From Terrimonas sp937888905 (GTDB lineage: Bacteria > Bacteroidota > Bacteroidia > Chitinophagales > Chitinophagaceae): DNA of 64,000 nt. Shown in pieces: positions 7,662-14,125 of the stretch. The notes beneath the pieces are model-generated. The model saw only the letters and a list, made by a program, of their open reading frames with translations. It searched no databases and was not told the origin of the DNA. Position 1 is the first letter of the stretch; every line of letters begins with the position of its first letter. A program made the position numbers and the translations under genes. The stretch covers positions 173,084 to 237,083 of the forward strand of contig CALATA010000010.1 of NCBI GenBank assembly GCA_937888905.1, in the 5' to 3' direction.

Positions 7662-8191
7662 GAATTGTTTTGTTTTAGTATACCGAGATAGTTAGCAAAT
7701 GGTCCGGCTGCGACGGTGTATTGCATGGCCATTGCCCGGGCGATCTGCGCAAGATGATTCAGGTCGTGCGGCGCCCATTTCGCTAATACATTGCGAACTG
7801 TTAGCGGACCGACTTCCAGGTGCAAACCGGTTTTGTCGAGGTCACTTTCACTGAGTCTCATTGCGATCAGCTTTTGCACATTTTCGTTTCTAAGTTGTGT
7901 AAACTCTTCGAGCAGATCGTTAATGCTTTTTCCCTTACTATAGCCAACATGCGCATTCGTGTCAACCGGTGATAGATTTTTTTCTTCGGCATTGGAAAGT
8001 ATGATCTGTGTACGGGGTATAAAATCGGTTTGCTCGCAGATGATCAAATGACCCACTACGTCAAACGGACTCCAAGTGTTTTCTCCTTCTTTGCAATAGA
8101 GCCATTCATCGGATATATCCTGCAGCATGGCGCTTAGCACAGCAGGAGTTCGCTTGACGACATCGATTGTTTTTTGTAAGTCAAATTTCAT
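7658..8191 (-). CDS. DinB family protein (putative metal-dependent hydrolase)
   Basis: This 177-residue four-helix-bundle protein of the DinB/YfiT superfamily has the three characteristic metal-binding His positions: VGHLI near residue 48 and HDLNHLAQ near residues 140-145. The WSPFDVVGHLIICEQ segment is typical of the DinB_2 group. Members include thiol-dependent S-transferases (bacillithiol or mycothiol) and stress proteins. The biochemical role here is unknown. It overlaps both neighbours by 4 bp. Confidence 0.85.
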   Translation of the reverse strand: MKFDLQKTIDVVKRTPAVLSAMLQDISDEWLYCKEGENTWSPFDVVGHLIICEQTDFIPRTQIILSNAEEKNLSPVDTNAHVGYSKGKSINDLLEEFTQLRNENVQKLIAMRLSESDLDKTGLHLEVGPLTVRNVLAKWAPHDLNHLAQIARAMAMQYTVAAGPFANYLGILKQNNS

Positions 8192-8949
8192 TTCGGTTCT
8201 TTTACAGGTAAAAATTGTCCGTCTTCAACGATCCGGTAAGCTTGTCCGATCGCTGAAGATAGCGACTCCCAATCCTTTTCAGTAATCAACGCCGGCTGAT
8301 AATATTGTGTGGAGAATTTTCCGTAATGAATAGGAACAAGCTCTTTAGCATGTAGCAATTTCGCGGCGTTAAAAGCCTGTTCCAGTGTAAGCGAAGCCGG
8401 CACGGTGCTGTATTCAAGGCCGGCCATTTCAAAATTGACCACCACTCCGTTGACAGGCAGAAATGCAAAATCTATGTCGGCATTTTCTTTCCCCAGCTTC
8501 CAAAATTGGTTATGCCAGATCGTGTCGCCTCCGTGAAAAATGTTGGTTTGCTCGTATGAAATGATCCACGATGTTTGTTCTTCTCCGATACCATCCAGTG
8601 AAAAGACGGATTTAAAGACAATGCCATTTTCTTCAAATCTGTCATCCGTACCAAGATAGATCACGGGTTTATAGAGGTTGGAAACGATTGGTTGCAGCTT
8701 ATTGTAACAGATTATTTTACCATCCGGCTTCAAACACTTTTCGATCACCGAAATGTCGAAATGATCGAGATGCAGATGTGTAAATAAAAGATAGTCCGCT
8801 TTGGTGTCATCCGCAAACCTTACAAGCGGAGTCTGCGGATCTCCTAAAATCTTGTAATAGGGCTTAAAGTTTTCGACCGCGTCGATCAGGATTGTTTTGC
8901 CGGCACAGTCGATCTTAATACCGGCCCAGTTCAGTTTCTGAATTCGCAT
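8188..8949 (-). CDS. MBL-fold metallo-hydrolase (UlaG/RomA-like)
   Basis: This 253-residue metallo-beta-lactamase-fold protein starts directly with the fold (MRIQKLNWAGIKIDCAGKTILIDA), carries the metal motif HLHLDHFD (HxHxDH), a second metal site IFHGGDTIWH (Asp) and VPIHYGKFS (His). The arrangement without a long C-terminal domain resembles the L-ascorbate-6-phosphate lactonase/UlaG-like group of cytosolic phosphodiesterases and lactonases. It is the first gene of the six-gene operon, divergent from the MocR gene across 93 bp that carry a 12-bp direct repeat. The true substrate is unknown. Confidence 0.86.
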   Translation of the reverse strand: MRIQKLNWAGIKIDCAGKTILIDAVENFKPYYKILGDPQTPLVRFADDTKADYLLFTHLHLDHFDISVIEKCLKPDGKIICYNKLQPIVSNLYKPVIYLGTDDRFEENGIVFKSVFSLDGIGEEQTSWIISYEQTNIFHGGDTIWHNQFWKLGKENADIDFAFLPVNGVVVNFEMAGLEYSTVPASLTLEQAFNAAKLLHAKELVPIHYGKFSTQYYQPALITEKDWESLSSAIGQAYRIVEDGQFLPVKEPK

Positions 8950-8990
8950 ATCGTTTATTTGATCGTGACAAAAATCCGGTAAATTAGCAT

Positions 8991-9032
8991 ATGATAGCAG
9001 ATGCAGTTTTTGTAATTTGGATGGTAGCAGAT
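8991..9032. promoter_or_regulatory. Candidate MocR operator: 12-bp direct repeat
   Basis: ATGATAGCAGAT (8991-9002) and ATGGTAGCAGAT (9021-9032) match at 11 of 12 positions and are 30 bp apart, close to three helical turns, so both lie on one DNA face. They sit between the divergent MBL operon and the MocR gene, and the second copy ends 10 nt before the MocR start. MocR/PdxR/GabR regulators are known to bind direct repeats, so control of the operon and autoregulation are plausible. Confidence 0.6.
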
Positions 9033-9042
9033 TAGAAATGGC

Positions 9043-10467
9043 ATGGATAAAAAAACGTTCACCTATTTAAAGATTGCGGGTGTTATAGAACAACAGATCA
9101 TGAGTTCCCTATTGCAGACGGGAGACAAACTGCCTTCGTTAAGAACGGTCTGCCGGGAGTATGGTGTAAGCCAGAACACCGCTCTCAATGCCTACTTTCA
9201 TTTGGAACGTAAAATGCTTATCGAAACCCGCCCTAAATCCGGGTACTATGTAAAATATTCACGTGCCCGCATGCCGTCGATACCTGCTGCAACATCACCG
9301 TCCGGCATTGCCAGTTATGGTGATATCGAACGATTGGTGAGCAGGGTTTATCAAAACCTTGGAGAGGAGGCGGGACTACAGCTCTCATTAGGAACGCCGG
9401 CAAATGAATTATTACCCATAACCAAATTGAATAAAGGATTGCTGCTGGCTACGCGCGAATTAAAAGGTAGCGGCGTAGCTTATGATAAGGCAGAAGGCAA
9501 TGAACGGCTCCGCCGGCAGATCGCCCGCCGCGCTTTTGCCATGGGATGTGATCTTAACAGCGATGATATCATTACCACCAGCGGTTGCCTGAATGCCATT
9601 GCTTATTGCCTGATGGCGTTGACAGAAAAAGGTGATACGGTCGCCATGGAAAGTCCTGTTTCTTTCGGTATGCTTCAGCTTGCGCAGTCGCTGGGCCTGA
9701 AAATACTGGAACTGCCAACCCATCCTCAAACGGGAATTGATCTCAACGCATTGGAAGATGCGCTGAAAAAAAAAGAAGTAAAAACTTTTTTGCTGATCAG
9801 CAATTTCGGTAATCCTTTGGGAAGTTGTATGTCAGACGAAGCCAAAAAAACAGTCGTGCAATTAGCGGAGAAGTACAATGTTCCATTGATAGAAAACGAC
9901 CTTAACGGAGATGTGTACTTCGATCAACACCGGCCCAGATCCTGCAAGACTTATGACACAAACGGTATGGTGTTGTGGTGCGGATCTATCTCCAAAACAT
10001 TGGCACCGGGTTACCGGGTTGGATGGGTGGCTCCCGGAAGATTCAAAGAGAAAGTCCTTCGGATGAAACTATATCATGCCATCTCGTCTACATCCATTAC
10101 ACAGGAAGTAATAGCCGGCTTTTTGGAGACCGGGCGCTATGAAAATCATCTCCGGAAACTAAGGCAAACGCTTCATGGTAACCTGCTTAACTATTCCCGG
10201 GTGGTGGCAGATTATTTTCCGGAAGGAACTATGGCCAGCAGGCCGCAGGGCGGATTTGTATTATGGATAGAACTTCCGGAAAAAATCAATACAATGGAGC
10301 TGTATGAAAAGACCATCGTCCGCAAGATCAGTTTCGCGCCGGGCAGGATTTTTACGCTGCAAAATCAATATCATCATTGTATGCGGTTGAATTATGGACT
10401 GGTATGGGACGACAAACTGGATGCTCGCCTAAAGATGTTGGGAGACCTGGCAAAAAAAGAACTATAG
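9043..10467 (+). CDS. MocR/PdxR-type regulator (GntR HTH fused to aminotransferase fold)
   Basis: This 474-residue chimera has a winged-helix GntR DNA-binding domain (about residues 8-70; DKLPSLRTVCREYGVSQNTALNAYFHLE) fused to a fold-type I aminotransferase domain (about 110-474). The PLP-binding lysine is Lys318 in CGSISKTLAPGYRVGW, and the Asn/Asp cofactor contacts (SNFGNPLG, IENDLNGDVYF) are visible. MocR proteins sense PLP or amino compounds and regulate transport, pyridoxal or amino-acid genes. It is divergent from the six-gene operon that includes an amino-acid racemase, which is its probable target. Confidence 0.92.
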   Translation: MDKKTFTYLKIAGVIEQQIMSSLLQTGDKLPSLRTVCREYGVSQNTALNAYFHLERKMLIETRPKSGYYVKYSRARMPSIPAATSPSGIASYGDIERLVSRVYQNLGEEAGLQLSLGTPANELLPITKLNKGLLLATRELKGSGVAYDKAEGNERLRRQIARRAFAMGCDLNSDDIITTSGCLNAIAYCLMALTEKGDTVAMESPVSFGMLQLAQSLGLKILELPTHPQTGIDLNALEDALKKKEVKTFLLISNFGNPLGSCMSDEAKKTVVQLAEKYNVPLIENDLNGDVYFDQHRPRSCKTYDTNGMVLWCGSISKTLAPGYRVGWVAPGRFKEKVLRMKLYHAISSTSITQEVIAGFLETGRYENHLRKLRQTLHGNLLNYSRVVADYFPEGTMASRPQGGFVLWIELPEKINTMELYEKTIVRKISFAPGRIFTLQNQYHHCMRLNYGLVWDDKLDARLKMLGDLAKKEL

Positions 10468-10503
10468 TAGTGTAGTATCGTTTCTCTTTTATATTTTACA
10501 TAC

Positions 10504-10686
10504 ATGGAAAACAAAAAAACATTTTCATTCGTCTTTGTCATTGTTGCCATTATTGTCGGTGTTGCGTTGTTCAAACAATTCGATTCCGAAACGCTCAGGT
10601 TCGAAAAACCTGCATTGGCTGTCGTTTACATCATCACATTTGTGTTCAGTTTATTCATCATTATAAGGGGACTCAGAGGTAAATAG
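10504..10686 (+). CDS. Small membrane protein of unknown function
   Basis: This is a 60-residue protein with two predicted transmembrane segments (about residues 8-23 and 38-54) separated by a short polar loop, and a basic C-terminus (RGLRGK). It begins at an ATG 36 nt after the MocR stop on the same strand. Nothing identifies its role. The regular hydrophobic pattern and clean start favour a real gene over chance. Confidence 0.55.
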   Translation: MENKKTFSFVFVIVAIIVGVALFKQFDSETLRFEKPALAVVYIITFVFSLFIIIRGLRGK

Positions 10687-10699
10687 GCAGTCATTTTAT

Positions 10700-10721
10700 A
10701 AATAGACAGGTTTGTCTATTT
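10700..10721. promoter_or_regulatory. Perfect 9-bp inverted repeat, operator-like
   Basis: AAATAGACA and TGTCTATTT are separated by GGTT. There is no T-run after it, so it is a poor terminator. The size and symmetry (AGACA-N4-TGTCT) resemble TetR-type operators. It sits directly before the 5'-truncated alkA fragment and could be the surviving control region of a deleted gene. Confidence 0.45.
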
Positions 10722-10735
10722 AATATTATCTTCTC

Positions 10736-11143
10736 GTGCTGGAGGAGTTTACTGCGTTGCCTGAGGAGGTAGTGCGTCAGGCACTCATCCAATCAAAAGG
10801 TATTGGCAACTGGACCATCGCTGTGTACCTGATGTTCGTACTGCAACGTGCAGACATTTTTCCAATCGGTGACCTGGCGGCTATCAATGCGTTAAGGAGT
10901 TTGAAAAAGCTGGATGCCGGAACAACTAGGGAAGATATTCTTGCGCTTACTGAGCAATGGAAACCGTTTCGTTCGGTTGCCTGCATGCTGCTCTGGCATT
11001 ATTATTTGCCGAATAAAGGAAAAAGATCGCGCCTGTGGAGTGAATTGTATCTTTATCCCGGATTTGAAAAGTATAAAAGGATATCAACAAGTACTCAAGA
11101 GATTTTCTTAATAATATTTTTTTTTACTTCAATTCTTAAATGA
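10736..11143 (+). pseudogene. AlkA-like DNA-3-methyladenine glycosylase, 5'-truncated remnant
   Basis: The 135-codon frame opens in mid-domain. It encodes the second half of an HhH-GPD glycosylase: the helix-hairpin-helix SKGIGNWTIAVYLMFVLQ, the catalytic-Asp segment ADIFPIGDLAA, and WKPFRSVACMLLWHYY. Intact AlkA-type enzymes have about 200 residues, with an N-terminal half and the first HhH-GPD helices, none of which is present upstream in any frame. The last 30 codons are AT-rich and unlike the family, so the 3' end is probably also replaced. AlkA removes alkylated bases from DNA; this fragment should be inactive. It lies in a stretch with other gene fragments. Confidence 0.75.
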
Positions 11144-11147
11144 AGCT

Positions 11148-12020
11148 ATGCAGAAAGAACATTGGTATTTTTTGATAGAGGGAAAGCAGAACATGACTAA
11201 AGGAGTTATTGGAAATTTTTATGCTTATGGAGATCATTTAGGTGAGGCATTTCGTAATGCTTTGGAAGCTGCTGGTAAGAATGGGTTTATTTCACCACAC
11301 GGTTTGGAAGCCGAACGTCTTGATGATAACGATGAGTTTCAAATGCCGGTCGATTGTGTTGAACTAGATGCCAAAGTATCGATGCGGCCTTCGTTGCATT
11401 TTTATAAGCTCGGTGAAGATGAACATCTTTTTGTTGCTCCGATCGGAATTATAAAAGGAACAAAAGACGATGAGTTTGATTACGAATTAATAAAAGAGAA
11501 TTTTGTTGCTTACAGTAGGAATGAGAACGGCCTGTTCGAATTTAAATTGGTCGTTAGCCAGTACAGGTTGACGGATGTCTTTTTGAAGGCCATCGATTTT
11601 TTGCCTGAAGTAAATGGGTGCTGGATTTATATAAGAGATTATTGGGATAACGGTGAAACGGAACTATGGGCCAGTGGAAAAATAACTGGAAAGGAAGCAA
11701 TAGTTACTTTTTTTACTGATAATAAGTTATCGACGATTGAAAACGGTTATGTAGACTGCGTAGTTCATTCTTTAATTGGTGAAACAAATCTCACACTGGA
11801 TGAACATAAAACGATCCAGCTCCATACAAGGGATGAGAATGTGTTTAATGATTTTATAGCTGCCATAATGAATTTGGGATTTGAGCAGACGTATGATTTA
11901 TACGAACTGGAATTCGGCTATCATCATTGGCACTATAGACCCGCAGGAAGTTTGAACAGAAGAGAATTTGTAGATTTTCTGAAAACAGAGGGATTTGAAA
12001 GGTTGGAGCGGGCGAGATAA
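11148..12020 (+). CDS. Uncharacterised protein, AT-richer than its neighbours
   Basis: This is a 290-residue, acidic, soluble protein with no signal peptide or transmembrane helix. I do not recognise a family. Two internal parts look alike in style (aromatic and acidic segments such as GCWIYIRDYWDNGETELWA and FGYHHWHYRPAG), consistent with a two-domain alpha/beta protein. Codon use is visibly more A/T-rich than the flanking genes, which suggests later acquisition. It is followed 37 nt later by the ACP-like membrane protein on the same strand, and the two may form a unit. A role as a toxin-immunity or cytosolic partner protein is conceivable but nothing in the sequence demonstrates it. Confidence 0.6.
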   Translation: MQKEHWYFLIEGKQNMTKGVIGNFYAYGDHLGEAFRNALEAAGKNGFISPHGLEAERLDDNDEFQMPVDCVELDAKVSMRPSLHFYKLGEDEHLFVAPIGIIKGTKDDEFDYELIKENFVAYSRNENGLFEFKLVVSQYRLTDVFLKAIDFLPEVNGCWIYIRDYWDNGETELWASGKITGKEAIVTFFTDNKLSTIENGYVDCVVHSLIGETNLTLDEHKTIQLHTRDENVFNDFIAAIMNLGFEQTYDLYELEFGYHHWHYRPAGSLNRREFVDFLKTEGFERLERAR

Positions 12021-12057
12021 AAGCGGGTAATAGATTCTGCTAATAGTTAATTTTTTC

Positions 12058-12735
12058 ATGATGGAAGATGAATATAAACTAGAGAATGCCGATCCTGATG
12101 ATATAGGAGATATAATGCTTATTATTGAACGGTCATTCCGGATAAAATTTGATCAGAGCGAGTTGGAAGCCTTAAAAACCTTCGGCGGGCTTTGTGATAT
12201 TATTCTTTCCAAAATTGAAGGCGATCTTAAAGTTGACTGTACAACCCAGCAAGCGTTTTATAAAATACGGAATGCGATCGCAGTTACGTCTTTTCCCGAA
12301 AAAGTGACTATAAAGCCAGATACAAATCTTCGTCAGATATTTCCACAGGGAAAACGTAGGTACGCAATAAAACAAATTGAAAAGGAGTTGGGTTTCAGGC
12401 TCAATATCTTTGAGCCTGCAGGCCTGGCGGCTATTATTTTATTGCTCTTGTCTGTGTCTTCATTAGTAATGCTGTTTTTTAACTGGAGAATCGGCTTACC
12501 GGGAATGGCACTTTCCTGGGCATTGATAGCATTCGTTAATAAGTACGGTAGAACGTTTTCCGTTAAAACTGTCGGGGAACTTGCAGAGAAGGTGAGTCGG
12601 GAATATTATTTTAATTCCCGCAGCGATGTTACAACGATGAATAAGGAAGAGATTATTCAGAAGGTAAGGGAACTTTTTGTTTATGGCCTTGGAATAGAAG
12701 AAGAACACCTCACCCGCGATGCGTCCTTCAACTAA
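12058..12735 (+). CDS. Membrane protein with acyl-carrier-protein-like segments
   Basis: The N-terminal part (about residues 8-56: DPDDIGDIMLIIERSFRIKF...TFGGLCDIILSKIEG) has the helix spacing and the typical T-hG-pLhD end of an acyl carrier protein, but no clear DSL phosphopantetheine site. A transmembrane hairpin follows (about 122-162), then TVGELAEKVS, and a final segment (EEIIQKVRELFVYGLGIEEEHLTRDASF) resembling the start of another carrier domain. The frame stops right at the point where an ACP would continue towards its DSL motif, and the DNA immediately after is a different gene remnant. The 3' end may therefore be cut, although the family could also end here. Function is unknown; low GC like the preceding gene. 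Confidence 0.6.
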   Translation: MMEDEYKLENADPDDIGDIMLIIERSFRIKFDQSELEALKTFGGLCDIILSKIEGDLKVDCTTQQAFYKIRNAIAVTSFPEKVTIKPDTNLRQIFPQGKRRYAIKQIEKELGFRLNIFEPAGLAAIILLLLSVSSLVMLFFNWRIGLPGMALSWALIAFVNKYGRTFSVKTVGELAEKVSREYYFNSRSDVTTMNKEEIIQKVRELFVYGLGIEEEHLTRDASFN

Positions 12736-12805
12736 ACCCCAAAAACATCTTCTTCAACCAGCTGTTCTCACCTGCCACTTTCAGCGCTTCCATCTTATTC
12801 AGGAT

Positions 12806-13314
12806 GTGCCTTCCATTGATATCAAAGGACAAGTAGGCGGCACAAAGTCTACCAGGTACACGTTTACCGGGTCGATGCTTGATCAGAAGGGTATAGTGAT
12901 CAATTCCGGTTACCACCGTGCGCAATTCAGACTGGCGCTTGATCAGCCCATCAATAAAAACCTGAAGATCGGTGTGAACGTGAATTACAGCTGGCTCAAA
13001 AAATACGGAGGCAGCCCGATCCCGAATGACGGCGCGCAGTTCACCAGCGTCCTGATGTACAGCATCCTTGGCTACCGGCCCGTTACCGGCAACGACATTA
13101 CGGATCTGGCAATGAAGAAGTAGACCCTGAGCTCGATCTTACCCTTGACTACCGTTATAATCCAAAGCTGACAGCCGAGAATGAAGTAAGGAATAATATC
13201 GGCACCATTTCGTTTATTAATGGTTACGCTGAACAAACCATCCGCAAAATTCTTAAACACCGGCTCAATTTGGTGACTGGGTTCACTATGCAGTTCATAC
13301 GGCTCAAAGGTTAA
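12806..13314 (+). pseudogene. SusC/RagA TonB-dependent receptor, internal fragment with a frameshift
   Basis: Frame 2 encodes a stretch typical of the early barrel of SusC proteins (GGTKSTRYTFTGSMLDQKG..., LALDQPINKNLKIGVNVNYSW..., MYSILGYRPVTGNDITDL) and stops at 13121-13123. The homology continues without a gap in frame 1 from about 13117 (EVDPELDLTLDYRYNPKLTAENEVRNNIGTISFINGYAEQTI) to a stop at 13312-13314. A one-base indel thus splits it, and both the N-terminal plug and most of the barrel are gone. A complete SusC has about 1000 residues. It is a dead fragment of a second Sus-like system, without a SusD partner. Confidence 0.8.
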
Positions 13315-13711
13315 GCAGCATCCATGAAGTGCCAAACTTATCGCGTATCATGGCAAATCGATTCGCAAAGGGCGTTTTTTCCATCTTCATGAACACTTCG
13401 CCCTCGCTGGAGAACAATTTATAAATGTGTTCTGCTTTCTCCGCAGTGTCAAATCTGAGCGTGAGATAGGCGCTGCGCATAGGTTCCGCGCCGGGAATAT
13501 CTGCTCCCCTCAGGGTAGTGCCACCAATCTCAATTATTGCATGAAGAATTGGTTTTTTCCATGCTTTCGGAAAATTGGGTGGCGGTTCCTGATGAGGCGC
13601 CATCATCGTTATTTTTCCACCGAGATGCTCCTCGTAATAGCGGAATGCTTTCTCACAATGTCCCGGGTAATTTATGTAAACGTCCAGTTTTATTGCAGAG
13701 CCGGTATCCAT
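13304..13711 (-). CDS. VOC family protein (PhnB/glyoxalase-like)
   Basis: This is a 135-residue vicinal-oxygen-chelate protein of the PhnB (3-demethylubiquinone-9 methyltransferase-like, DUF1338-unrelated) type: KLDVYINYPGHCEKAFRYYEEHLGG at the start, an internal beta-alpha-beta-beta-beta repeat, and RDKFGTSWMLL at the end. Such proteins bind a metal and small substrates, or act as binding dimers. Function here is unknown. The 3' end overlaps the end of the SusC remnant by 11 bp, in convergent orientation. No operon partner. Confidence 0.87.
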   Translation of the reverse strand: MDTGSAIKLDVYINYPGHCEKAFRYYEEHLGGKITMMAPHQEPPPNFPKAWKKPILHAIIEIGGTTLRGADIPGAEPMRSAYLTLRFDTAEKAEHIYKLFSSEGEVFMKMEKTPFANRFAMIRDKFGTSWMLLNL

Positions 13712-13865
13712 ATTTATAAAATTTGGTTGCTTAATTTATCTAAAGATAATTTTCTCTATTACAAGTTTGGGGGTGATTTGCGACAAAATAAGGAGCGATT
13801 TGCGTCGGATAAGAATCAGAGATTAATATGGGCAAAAGCCTCTCATATATATTCATCTCCGCCTT

Positions 13866-13966
13866 CAACTTCGTTACGGTGAAAGATGCCGTTGTCTGTT
13901 TCAAGTAAGGGGCGTACAAGTTGCAGAAATTGTTCACGGTTGTTTTTCCAGGCAACCCTCTGTACA
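13866..13966 (-). pseudogene. Remnant of a second ketopantoate reductase-like gene
   Basis: On the minus strand this short stretch reads, across two frames, NVQRVAWKK/TTVNNFCNL.../PLLETDNGIFHRNE. It lines up with ENIQPVIWKKAIVNSVFNSVCPLLDTDNGIFHRN of the reductase encoded at 5142-6065. The frame changes within about 30 bp, so several indels are present. Only about 35 codons survive. Confidence 0.7.
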
Positions 13967-13982
13967 TTGGTGGTTCAGTCAC

Positions 13983-14030
13983 ATACCCTGGAATGATTTA
14001 TCCACCCGGGTAACACCGATCTCCGAAAAT
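13983..14030 (-). pseudogene. Remnant of a second GNAT acetyltransferase gene
   Basis: The minus strand encodes SEIGVTRVDKSFQGM followed by a stop. It aligns with LEIGATWIDKKYHGSG of the acetyltransferase encoded at 6047-6616. It lies directly upstream, in the reading direction, of the reductase remnant. That is the same order as GNAT and reductase in the intact operon, so the two fragments are parts of one collapsed gene pair. Confidence 0.6.
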
Positions 14031-14125
14031 TACCTGACCTGCACACATACGGCAGATGACCGGTCTCATTTGACACCCCGTTTTAATAGTATAGCTTAGC
14101 CATTCAATGCGAAAAAGCAATACCA

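Noticed and set aside
13740..13982. 80-codon minus-strand frame as a real gene
   Set aside because: Part of it is one reading frame of the decayed reductase fragment; the rest is random.
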